DNA of 64,000 bases, taken from positions 34,535,445 through 34,599,444 of the forward strand of contig CM057156.1 in assembly GCA_029962745.1 (NCBI GenBank). Reading direction: 5' to 3'. Within the stretch, counting starts at the first letter, position 1. The number at the start of each line of letters is the position of its first letter. Positions 23,930 to 34,618 of this stretch are shown in pieces. The position numbers were made by a program, and so were the translations under genes. The notes beneath the pieces were generated by a model. The model made no database searches. It saw only the letters and a list, made by a program, of their open reading frames with translations, and was not told where the DNA came from. The stretch is from Echinometra lucunter. Its lineage: Eukaryota > Echinodermata > Echinoidea > Camarodonta > Echinometridae.

Positions 23930-26580
23930 GAAGTCAAACTAATAAGACAAAGTCTTGGTTGTGGTTTGGTGGTGGAGAAGTTGACGGAATAGACTAAAGA
24001 AGAGAAAGAAAGTAAAAAGCTCGTCAAAATTACTTCGGTATTTAGGTTTTGGCATGGTTGGTAAGGGCTCTCTTGAACATTTGCAAATTCCCCGGAAAGT
24101 GTAAAATAAAATGGATGACAGTATTGAACAAGGAATCCATGAGCAAGGGTGTTTGTGGGTCGGGATGAAGATAAGTAAACGCGTGGATAAAAGAGTGAAA
24201 CACTTAGGAAGGAAAGAAGTTTTCAAAAAGCCTCGAGTGTTTTATGATGTATAAAAGCTATCAACACGAGGACATCGGAAAGACAACCAAAAGGACCTAA
24301 CCCCGGGACCTACCCCTCCTCTCCCCCTTCCGGGCTTTAGAAAGAGAGAACAAAGCTATAGCTTTCAGCGATTCTGATCAAAGCCGTGCCTTTATACATC
24401 CACAAACGGCAGCGAATTCTACAGTAAGGGTGGGGTGGGATGGGGATAATAGATCTAGAGTGACCTCTAAAAGAAAGTAAGGAAAAGCGTTTTCAAAAGG
24501 CGGTTGACTTTATGGATTAAATTTTATTGAAGATTGAAATGAAGATGGGTATACATGTAGTGAAAATAACCATTATCCTGTTCATGATCATGCTCTTTTC
24601 TCTTCACATCAGTGTCTAAAAAAACCAGATAGCACGTTCTACAAAAAAGATCGATTTAAAACGCTACAAAGTTAAAAAGAAGTGATTTTTTGTTATGTTG
24701 AATTAAAGGAATTTGCTAGTGTTATTTCTAATCCTTTAAAACCACCAAACTGCCAAATACTCAGTGTACTGAGTGTAGCTTATTTAAATCGGGCAGAGAA
24801 GAAATAGAAAATGGGACTACAGATAAAAAAGCGGAGAGGAAGAATAAGGAGAAAGGAGAAGACGGTGTCGAGAAGACAGAGGTCTTTGGTTGCGTTTCTT
24901 TGGTTGCGTTTTTATGAAGAAAAAATGTAGCTTAACCGAAGAAACTATAGGCCTATACTCTTGCAAAAATTGGCCAAATAAACTTGGAGATAAACATGAT
25001 AAAATATACGTCGCCTTTGAATAATGCTCGAACTCGTTTCCTTAACAGATAGCGTGGAGAAACGATAGAGAGGGAGAAAAAAGAAGAAGGATGAGGAGAA
25101 AAGGAAGAAGAAGAAGAAGAAGAAGAAGAAGAAGAAGAAGAAGAAGAAGAAGAAGAATGTGTTTTGGTGTATTGGGCGTCTCACAAGTTTGGTGAAAACG
25201 TTTATTGTGGAGAAGAATTGTGGCGGTGGTACGTTAAATAATGACGCTTTCGGTTATAAACTTTAGCAAAAAAAATAAATGACAGTATTGAACAAGGAAT
25301 CCAAGGGCAAGGGTGGGAGTGAGGGTCGAGATGGGGCCGGGCAGGGAGGAAGATGAAACGCTAATGTCGCAGTCACACCAACGAAACTGACTCCAAACCG
25401 ACCAATGGCATGTCATTGAAAATAACGTAATAGTTTTGATCGGTCTGGAGTCGGTTTCGTTCGTGTGATTGCGACATAAGAAAGGAAGGAAAGAAGTTTT
25501 CAAAAGGCTTGAGCATTGCTTAGTGTTTTATGACTTTTAAAAGCTAAAAAGAGGACAAAGAAAGGATAACCAGAAGGACCTATACCCCCTCCCCTCCCCT
25601 TCCGGGTTTTAGAAAGACAGAACAAAGGTATAGCTTTTAGTATTGTGATCAAAGCCTTTAACGGGCAGCGAATTCTATGGCAAGGGCGGGGGTGGCGATC
25701 AATAGGGCCAGGCCGGGAATGATGAGGAATAATAGATCTAGAGTGACGCTAAAAGAAAGTAAGGAAAATAAGTTTTCAAAAGGTAGTGGACCGTGGATTA
25801 ATTTTTATTGAAATCAAAATTAAGAAGGGTATAGTGAAGATAACCATTATTCTATCCATGATCATGCTCTTCTCACTTCGCATCAGTGGCTTAAAAAAAA
25901 AAGACCCAGAAAGCACATTCAAAAGAAAGATTGATTTAAAAACTCCACAAGATGGTTTTTCAGTGAACACGAGAATTTTCTTTAGTAGAGAACACAAAAA
26001 AAGAAGGTAAAATCAATCACGTACAAAAGCTTGTAAGTTCACGAACCGGCTGCGAGTTCTATTGCATTTTTTTGTTGTTTTTTTTTTTGTTGAGAGGTGA
26101 AAGAAAGAAAAGGAACTGGGTCAACAAGAAGATGATTAGGAAGGAGAACACAAACTTGTATAGACATGTCACCTTTTTTTTTTATTAGTTAATGACTATT
26201 AGCCATTTTTAAAAGTGGAGAAAAGAAAGGTAACGATAATTTTGTTGAATTAAGGGGACACTCTCACCAACCGTGGGGTAAATAAACGTTCATAAGGAAG
26301 ATTTCCGCCAAATAATACTCGAACTCGTTCTCGTCATTTCACTTGTTGGCTTGAAGGAACGATAGAGTTTAAGAGAGAGAGAGAGAGCAAGAGAGAGAGG
26401 AGGTCGAAAAAGGAGAAAAGAAGAAGAAGAAGTAGAAGAAGAAGCAGAAGAAGAAGAAAAGAAGAAGACGAAGCGACATAGGTGTTTGGGTGTATGGGGC
26501 GTTTGATAAATGTGGTGTAAAATTGTTATTGTGGAGGAGATAGTGGGGGTACTACGTTAATGACGCTGGCGGTTGAAAAA
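23930..26580. repeat. about 1.3-kb tandem duplication inside the TIR element
   Basis: Landmarks occur twice in the same order. GACAGTATTGAACAAGGAAT is at 24117 and 25281, AGCGAATTCTA at 24411 and 25667, and AGATCTAGAGTGAC at 24451 and 25734. CTCGAACTCGTT is at about 25029 and 26311, (GAA)n at 25104-25157 and 26419-26468, and TTATTGTGGAG at about 25202 and 26533. The spacing grows from 1164 to about 1330 bases, partly explained by a MITE present only in the right unit. The two units have clearly diverged. Confidence 0.88.
25362..25479. mobile_element. 112-bp Harbinger-like MITE
   Basis: TGTCGCAGTCACACC (25365) and its imperfect reverse complement ending GTGTGATTGCGACA (25476) form arms of about 42 bp that nearly meet in the middle. 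TAA flanks both ends (25362-25364, 25477-25479). A three-base TAA-type duplication is typical of PIF/Harbinger elements. The corresponding place in the left unit of the duplication lacks it, so it inserted after the duplication. Confidence 0.85.
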
Positions 26581-27253
26581 TGGAACCGTCAATTTTTATC
26601 TGCAATTCGCTTTCAAAATTATAACAGGTCGACTGAAATCACAGTGGCAAGAGAGACAAGTCATTTCCAAGCCTCGCGGTGCTTTATCCCGGTTTATCCA
26701 AATTACACTCTTTGTTGAGAAAACAAAGCGCGGATTCTGGAAGAGAGAAGGCCCCACGCCATGACTGCCCCGAAAGGCCCGCAACGCACAATAGCAGAGT
26801 AATACGGCTGCGATTCTCGGCGGGAAGCTTTCCGGAGCCGTAAAACAACATGTCTTTTTCCCATGAAAAACAATATAATTCATGACCGAAACAATTTAAA
26901 ACTTATGTTTTTAGTGAGTAGAAATACTATAGAATCAGGAAAAGCAGTTTTTATTCCATTTCATGAACGGTTGCTAAGGCCTTTTCCAGAATGAATTTGA
27001 CATTACCCGTTGGAAAATGCCTCGTGAAGACAAAACGGAAGTCAAACTTTAAAAGCGTTTTTCTCGAAGAAATACTTTTCCAGAGCCCCCGCCTTCTCGG
27101 GGTTTAACGGCAATTATCTCAACAAATACTCTACCCCTTAGCTTGAGCTGTATATCAAATTAAAGCTTGAGAAATGGGGAATCATAATCATTCAAAATAT
27201 GACATTTGAAAAAATGCGACTTCTGTCTGATTTTGACGTGACGGGTCACATGT

Positions 27254-30200
27254 GTTTCCAGTGTAAAGATTTGAACCACCACATTTTGTACATGTTTATC
27301 TGCTTTGCAAGATTTGCATTGTACCAACTGCAGTTTGTCACTTATTGGTGATCAAAGTAAAAGCTTGTTTTTAAAAAAGGCATTCTGATTTCATCACATC
27401 ATAAAGCAGTGGGCATCTTGATCTGAAAAATAGTGATTATTTATCTGCATATATACATGTAGCTGTCATTGCTTAAAAGTTGCTTCTAGTATATAATTTC
27501 TCTTTCTGATCAATCAGCATTAGGTTTGACATGGCTGAAATTTGTGCATTACTCATGCAAAAATAGTAAGGGTTTTCACAACTTGGTATTGAACTTGAAA
27601 CCATAAATAGAGTAGTATGAAGTGACATGTGCAGACATGTGTACCCTTCTTATACAACATGAATGAAGGATTGCCATGGTGAGGTCAGAAAAAAGTCTGT
27701 TGAGAGCCCAAGGGACATTATTTTTTTCTTAAAGGTGAAATAGCATGAGGTAATGCCTTTCTTGCCATGAGCACCACAAAATTTCTCTGCACTTCCAGAG
27801 CTCAGTGGGTAAAGATTTTTACTGCTCCATATATATGTACATTCTGCAGTTTACAATCCTGTTACATATACATGTACACTGAAGAAGATCAATTTCTGGT
27901 CATTGCCTGAGAGAATGCTAGCTGTGGGAATAAGCTTTTTCCTGGATAGTCTCTGGGTGATTCTAGCTTCTAGGCCACTTGAAGAGACGTGCATTTATTT
28001 GTTTTTCTGTCAAGTGGGGGAGACATAGGAAGTAGATGGATAGTCCATGTCGTTTCTCAGTGTTTAAATGGCTATGATCTGATTTCAGAGAGTGATTGAG
28101 AGAAATAAAGGAAGATAGAGAAAACAAACAATAGAAAAAGAGAGGAAGAGAAAAAGATTTCAGACAGGAAGAAAGTGGAAAAACAGAAAGAGAGATGAAA
28201 AGAAGCGGGTGCAGCAAAGGAGAGGAATGAGAGAGAGAGAGAGGGGGGGGGAAGACGGTGAGGGAGAGACACAATGAGAGACAGACAAAGAGAAAGAGAG
28301 ACGAGAGAGATAGACAGAGAGAGAAAAGATAGAGAATGAGGGAAGAAAGAGAGAAAAAAAAGATAGTAATTTGGTATTTAGCTGGTCTCCCCAATTTAGC
28401 AATCAACCAGAATAAATATTATTGTTTCAATTTGAAGGACTAACCAATAAATATCTTCTTCATTTGAAATCTGAAAATCAGATGAAAATATATTTTTTTG
28501 AATATTTTCTATTTATGATTGAACACATTATTATACAATCAGCTTTGATTTCTTTTATTGGATTCTAAATGAATGTATAACAGGTTTGCTTCATCTTACT
28601 GTATGTATGTTCGACGCTATAAAGGTTGAACTCATCAGTTTGCTAGTGTTGATCATACATTGTGGAAATGTTTTTCCTCAAACCTTTCAAATGTTAATTT
28701 AACATTTTGAGTTTTAGAGTAGACAGTCTTCAAAAGCATTGATTATACCTACTGTATATTCACATTCAAAGTCATCAGGCATTTTAAGAGGTAACATAGT
28801 GTTCACTTTCAACAGGTTTGAGGAGGACTAGTTTCATCATTTGCCAGCATCATTGCTATGGGTTTTATGTCTCAAGTACATACTCATGTGGGTACTAAAG
28901 GCCAGAAGGGTTTGGATTGGAAAGTATCTCTGTAAAACGATCCTTTCAAAATGTAGGTGATTCTCCTAGTTAAGCACATTTTAGATGAAAAGTTGGGCAA
29001 TTCATTTATTACTTAAGTGCAAATATTGAGAAATCATTTGCAAGTTCTTTCAGAATGCATTGTGAGTCATTTATGTAAGTTTAATAAATCCAGATGAATT
29101 TGACAGTTTTTGTTTTATATGAAAATATTTCAGTTACTGCATGGTTTGAATGAAAAACATTCTCGACATCATGATGCATGTTGATATCCATGGATTTCAG
29201 AATAGCTTTGTACTCGTTCCTTGTTCTATTAAATCAAATGAACACATTATCAATCTTGCTATGCAGTCTTCCAATATTGCTGGAGAGGTATGTTCTATTT
29301 TTAATGCCTCTTTGTGAAAAATTACCAGGTACATTATTCAGTAAACAAAAGATGTAAGGCCACATTTTTCCAATAGAGTTTCATTCTTTTGGTAGAAGCA
29401 TGCTTTTTTCCCTGAAGAACAGCTATTTCAGCTGAAGTGTTTTTTTTTTTTTTTAACATAATTTTTTTTTAAAGCATGATATCTGTAAATGTTTGTTTTT
29501 GTAAAGCAATATTTGTACATTTTGCTGTGAACAATATTGTTGTTTTCACATTTTGACATCATTTTTCAATCATGATTCCCACTTCTATCATGGATCTTGA
29601 TAGAAACATTGTGTTGTGATATTGAACTTTTTGATCCTGTTTGAGGAAAAGTGAGATAATTCTTTGTCCTTAAGTACAAGACACATTATACAAATACATG
29701 TGAGTGTGCTACTGAAAGGGTTGGCATCTTATAGCCTTGCTTTGTATTACCTTGCATGCTTCTCTATGACTCTATTGTTAATGCTACAAACAATACAGGC
29801 TAATTCTGCTCAGTTCTTACTCTCTGTGTAAATGTCTATATGCCATATAAAATCAAGCAAATTAGAAATGTAACAATGGCTTCATTTCTTCTTCCTATAG
29901 AAGGTCATTCCTTGTCAATCCAATGATATTAGATGAGTTGTTTTGTATGTCAGATATTTGTTTGTGTACTATTGTCTTGTTGGCACAATGGATTCTGTAT
30001 ATAGAAATCTTAATCATACAAACCAACAAAAGTCAATGAGAAGAGTTGACTCAATAATGCATTGTTAATTGCCAATAAGAATTTATTTAATCCAAATTTT
30101 CGGGGGCCTCACCCTTCCTCGGATAAAGACGATAATGCAATATGTACAAAAATAACCATTTCAGTATTAACAGATGCCAATCTAAGCATGACCATAACAA

Positions 30201-30344
30201 CCACTGTTGCTAAGCAATTTGGCGCATTTTTTTAATATAAGATAACGCACATTAATGAGTCACAGAAAAAAGATATGACGCATATTAAGGTCATAAAGAA
30301 GTTACGCTGAGATAACGTAAGTTGCACAGAGAAACAAGACTGAA
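27254..30344. other. no gene seen; GA-rich block 28085-28365
   Basis: 28085-28365 is (GA)n-rich low-complexity DNA; minus-strand frames of up to 147 codons there are translations of it. The rest is AT-rich, with T-runs near 29440-29470. Confidence 0.55.
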
Positions 30345-30408
30345 TGCGTGTTGCCGCACAAATTGTCGCTGGTGTCAATCTGTGCAGAATTATTCAAAAA
30401 CACACTGC

Positions 30409-30484
30409 ACAGATTGTCGCCGCTTACACAGATTGTCGCCGCTTACACAGATTGTCGCCGCTTACACAAATAGTCGCCGGCGTC
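30409..30484. repeat. 19-bp tandem repeats in left foldback arm
   Basis: Four units of ACAGATTGTCGCCGCTTAC start at 30409, 30428, 30447 and 30466; the last is changed (ACAAATAGTCGCC). The right arm has fewer, more diverged units, so the array expanded after the arms separated or was lost on one side. Confidence 0.9.
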
Positions 30485-30564
30485 AATCTGTGCACAGCGC
30501 TGGCAGCACAGATTGTCGCCATACATAAAGGGAAGCATGCATTCTCAGTGTAGTTTTTGAGGTT

Positions 30565-31185
30565 TATGTCCACTTGGTCTACAAGCAGTTGGTCTACTTC
30601 TCAGATTGTCTAATACCACATCGGCTAAACCCATCTGGTCTACTATCAATTTGGTCTAAACTACATTTGGTCTAATACCCATTTGGTCTAATTGTCAAAT
30701 TTGTCTAGCAACCATTTGGTCTAATTGCCACTTCTTCTACTTCGTTTTTTCCATTTTTGTCTACTGACCACTTGGTCTATTACCAGTTTGTCCAATTGTT
30801 AGTTTGACTATTTTTCATATGGTCTATTTACACTTCGTATGATTATTTGGTCTACAGTATCCTTGGTCTATTTATCACTTGGTCTAATGTCCGTTTAGTC
30901 TATTTTCATTTTGTCTAATGCCAATAGGTCTAATTAGTTGGTCTACATGCAAATTCGTCTAACTTCCATTTGGTCTACATGCAAATTCGTCTAATTGCCA
31001 TTTGAGCTACACATCTTTTCGGCTCATTTGGTCTAATTACCAAGAGGGCTAGATCTATTCTCTCTTTCCTCTAGGCCTGCAATGTAGGCCGTAGGCCGGA
31101 CGACATGCAGGCATAAAAGTAGTGCTTATTTCTAGACCAAATAAAATGGTCTAATGGCCATTTTATTTGGTCTAATGCCCATTTG
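30565..31185. repeat. TTTGGTCTAATGCC-type array, forward orientation
   Basis: Dozens of degenerate copies of a 15-16 base unit around the words CATTTGGTCTAATTGCCA, with substitutions in almost every copy. There are no coding features. Confidence 0.92.
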
Positions 31186-31194
31186 GTCACAACT

Positions 31195-31705
31195 TTTTAG
31201 ACCAAATGTGCAGTAGTCCAAATGGGCATTAGACCAAATAAAATGGTCGTTGATGTCAGACAAAATTGACATTAGACCAAATGGACATTAGACTACATTA
31301 GACGAAATGATTATTTATATTAGACCAAATGGGCATTAGACCAAATAAAATGGTCATTAGACCAACTAGAAATCAGACAAAATTGACATTAGACCAAATG
31401 GACATTAGACTATATTAGACAAAATAGTTATTAGACCAAATGCGCATTAGACCAAATGGGCATTAGACTAAATGGTCCATAGACTAACTTGTCATTAGAC
31501 CAACTGACATGTAGCCTCTAACTGGATATTTAACAAAATGATACTTTGCCTAAATGGTTATTAAACGAACTGATAAATTGCCTACGATATTAGCCAAAGT
31601 GGATGTAGCCTAAATGTGTATTAGACATAAAAGTGACTAGACAAAATGGATAATAGACGAAATGATGATAAACAAATCGAATATTAGACAAACTGATGAT
31701 TAGAA
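31195..31705. repeat. same array in reverse orientation
   Basis: Copies of ATTAGACCAAATGGGC, the reverse complement of the left array unit. The two blocks could pair as a hairpin of about 500 bp per arm. The units next to the centre are the most alike. Confidence 0.92.
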
Positions 31706-32160
31706 TAACGGGTGAATCCCCCAACTCTCCCGGAATTCGAACATCCTCCCACCTCCATGGTAGAAGCATGTTAAAGCAGAAAACAATTCTTCCAAACACA
31801 TATCCACCATGGGGACTAGAAAACGTGCAACATCCAAGAAAATTGAGAAAATATGAAACCCAATGCACAACGGGTATGGAGAGCCGCCCGTACATGATGA
31901 CATCGGTGCAGCCAGTCCGCAGAGCCGAGAGAAACCCACCAGACAATGGAAATGAGTGCACCCCACCCCCGACCGACCACGCCCATCTCCCTCCAAAATG
32001 CTGCCCAAACTCATCCCGACATTCTCGAGATGTCCCCCTCCCCCCCCCCACACCAAAGCACTTGGGCAGGCAGGCACACTACTGCTCGTGGCCATTTTCT
32101 TCCTGAAAAAACATATTAATCCCCCCCCCCCCCACAGATCATGGTCAAATCCTTGGTCAT
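31706..32160. other. unique GC-richer core of the foldback element
   Basis: Non-repetitive, with overlapping open frames of 131-153 codons (minus) and 136 codons (plus). The translations are Pro/Gly/His-rich, match no family I know, and overlap each other, so none is called. It may be captured host DNA or the remnant of an internal domain. C-runs lie at 32039-32049 and 32121-32133. Confidence 0.5.
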
Positions 32161-32665
32161 ATCAAATGTGAAACATCTAAACTGGTGACAATCTGTGCAG
32201 TTAGGTTTTAATTTCATAGCACAATTGTCGCCAACTGGGAGAAAAATGGGACACTGCACAATCAGCACAGATTGACGCCGGCAACAATCTGTGTAAGTGG
32301 CGACAATCTGTGCAGTGTGTTTTTGAAAAAATTCTACAAAGATTGACGCCGTCGACAATTTGTGCAGCGGCGACAATTTGTGCTGCAACAAATGCGCCTG
32401 AGAATAATATGACACATTAAACGAGGTACTTATATTAAAAAAAAAAAATCTTATTCATGATATATTTATGAGATATTACTTTAATCAGTTTTACTAGTTA
32501 GGAAGCTTTTTGGAATGTAAGTGGTTAGAAGTGCATTTATTCTCAATATGTTTTGTTAGTTGGACGTAAACATATAAATGGAAGGAAAATGATTTACCGC
32601 ATAAAATACTGAAACTATTGAGTTCACTGAGATGAAAAGTGAAAACTCTTTTTTTCCTTGTGATG

Positions 32666-33719
32666 TACAGTTGTGGCCAGAAGTTTACATACACCTAGCC
32701 AATTTCACACAAAATGTTCACTTGCCAAAATCAGAAAATCTACTGTACCTTCAGAAATATTTGTGCTATCATAACACATTTGGTATCAAACAAAAGAGCT
32801 TATCATCCTCTTTCAAATGACTTATATCTCACTAAGTCTACAGTATATCTCAGTATGATTTTCTTACAAATACCTGATGTTTGGGAAAAATTGTATATTA
32901 ATTTATACCAAAACATTTCATGGGTTTTTTTTTCCTCACATCTCTACCCAAGAGCATTTCAGATATGATTTATTGTGTAAATTTAGATGAATGGAACAAA
33001 ATGAGTGATAAGTGGGTGGCATAATACTGGTTTTAAGAAATAATGAGCAAAAATATAAATTGTTTTTAATCCAAGATGGCATCAAATTTTCCCCAAATTT
33101 TCCCAAAATTTTGCCAGAAGTTTATTTTCAAAGAAAATCGCACTTGAATGCATATCAGTCCTTACGGCATGCCAGTCAATAGTAAGAGCAAGATAAGCTC
33201 TCTCAGGTGATATCAAAATTTGTCATTATACCACAAATATTTCCGGAGATATTGTAGATTTTTATGACTTTTGTCAAGTGAACATTTTTTTGGTGAAATA
33301 GCCAAGGTGTATGTAAACTTTTGGTCCTCAATGGTATAGCCATCATTTCAAGCCTTTCAAAGTGGTTTTTAAAAAATAACATGTTATTTTTATTAATTTC
33401 TGTTCCATTCATCTAAATTTACGGTAAGAAGGCAAATTTGAAATGCTTTTGGTAAGGAAAAGTGAGCAAATATTAGTTTAATGACTGACATAATTTTTTC
33501 TCAAATATTAGATTTTTAGAAGAAAATCACACTGAGATATACTTCAGCCCCAGTGAGATGCCAGTCAGATGAAAGAACATGATAAGCTCTTTTGTTTGGT
33601 ACCTAACTTGTTATGGTGGCAGAAATATCTCTGAAGATACAGTAGATTTTCTGATTTTGGCAAGTGAACATTATGTGTGAAATTGGCCAGGTGTATGTAA
33701 ACTTCTGGCCCCAACCGTA
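32666..33719. mobile_element. Tc1/Sleeping-Beauty-type non-autonomous element
   Basis: CAGTTGTGGCCAGAAGTTT (32668) and its reverse complement ending at 33717 begin inverted arms of about 200 bp, flanked by TA on both sides (32666-32667, 33718-33719). The segment AGAAGTTTACATACACCT is nearly that of the Sleeping Beauty/Tc1 inverted repeat. A second right-end-like segment (33128-33342, ending GTATGTAAACTTTTGGTCC) lies inside in the same orientation as the true right end, so the element carries a duplicated or nested terminus. There is also inner inverted pairing at 32976-33001 with 33397-33420. No transposase frame. Confidence 0.88.
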
Positions 33720-33978
33720 TGTGCACATGTAGTAGAAAGGTGTTATCTGTGTTAGATATGAACATACACCAGTCTTTACCTATCAGAAAGACTATTACTC
33801 TTTTCATATTGGGGAAAGAAAAAAGATCGAGTCTGGATTGATAGGCTAATATAAGCTTTATCACCATTTCTTCAATGCAAATGTCCTGATCCATTTTGGG
33901 AGAAGGTTTGAGTCCAGACATAATCTGACTAGAAAAACATTTTCCCCTTATATGGATGCTATCTGCACTACTCTGTAT

Positions 33979-34611
33979 GTGACCCGCAAATGAGAAAAAG
34001 ACCAAGAAACTTCATTTTGGTCGGATTGGTCTATTTTTTGTTTTTGACAGAAATAGGCAGTTTCATTCTCATTCTATCATGTCTGAAAGTTTGGGATCGT
34101 AATTCGCCCCAGCAATATGATTTTTAAGAATTTTTAATTGACTCCCGATTTTCCCTTGACACAACTTGACAGCATCGTGGAGCGTTAGAGCGCTTTTATT
34201 ATGCATTCATTCATTGCCATCCTAGCTAAAAATTTATCAAGGTATTGAACTGATTTTGGGAGAAAATAAAGAATAGGCCCTAATCCCAAGTTGTGTCAAA
34301 TTTTAGCCTAATCTGATAATCCCTTTATACCAGTTTGGCATGGACTATTCAATACCCTCCTGCGCTCCCTCACAAACAAAAGAGGGCAGAGGAGCTCCTG
34401 TGCGCTTTTTTGTTCCGAACTTCAAAGGCTTTTTTCTCTGAAGGGAGGTTATTGATTCCTAATTATCTAATGTGTTTTTGAGGGGGTTATTGTGGACCAA
34501 TTTGGATGAGTCATGTACCATTGGAAAGCTGAGAATCTCTACTTTCAGATGAGCTATAAACAGCAAAATGAATTTTGGCGACTTATTGGTGGTTTTGAGG
34601 CGGCAGGTCAC
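33979..34611. mobile_element. 633-bp element with GTGACC termini
   Basis: GTGACCCGC at 33979 and its counterpart GCAGGTCAC ending at 34611 are short inverted ends; AACTTCATTTTGG (34009) and CAAAATGAATTTTGG (34564) add subterminal pairing. The ends resemble those of the 4.16-kb element at 23093 (GTGACYCGTCAC), hinting at one transposase group. It lies eight bases from the next element. Confidence 0.55.
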
Positions 34612-34618
34612 ATATGAC

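Larger units (their letters stand above)
23089..27253. mobile_element. 4.16-kb non-autonomous TIR element
   Basis: The left end GTGACTCGTCACAACAAAAT (from 23093) and the sequence AAATCAGACAGAAGTCGC recur as the reverse complement at 27216-27249 with about four mismatches over 35 bases. Both ends are flanked by ATGT (23089-23092, 27250-27253), a candidate 4-bp target duplication. The interior differs from its surroundings, being purine-rich with more CpG, and contains a large tandem duplication, two (GAA)n tracts and a nested MITE. No frame longer than 95 codons and no transposase motif is present, so it is non-autonomous. The superfamily is not certain. Confidence 0.8.
30345..32402. mobile_element. 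2-kb foldback transposon built of short tandem repeats
   Basis: The outer arms are imperfect inverted copies. GCACAAATTGTCGC, GTCAATCTGTGCAGAATT, TTCAAAAACACACTGCACAG and ATTGTCGCCGCTTACACAG in the left arm (30356-30535) reappear in reverse at 32190-32385. Inside them, two blocks of a different 15-16 bp repeat also face each other (30565-31185 and 31195-31705), with the turning point near 31190. A GC-richer non-repetitive segment (31706-32160) separates the inner and outer right arms. Foldback elements with tandemly repeated arms are known from sea urchins (the TU family, as I recall it) and flies. No transposase is recognisable. Confidence 0.88.

Noticed and set aside
27963..28406. Minus-strand frame of 147 codons
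   Set aside because: It is a translation of a GA-rich low-complexity tract.
30409..30484. CRISPR-like short repeats
   Set aside because: Units abut one another and belong to the arm of a foldback element.
31590..32106. Frames of 131-153 codons in the foldback core as a transposase
   Set aside because: They overlap on opposite strands, are Pro/Gly/His-rich and show no catalytic motif.
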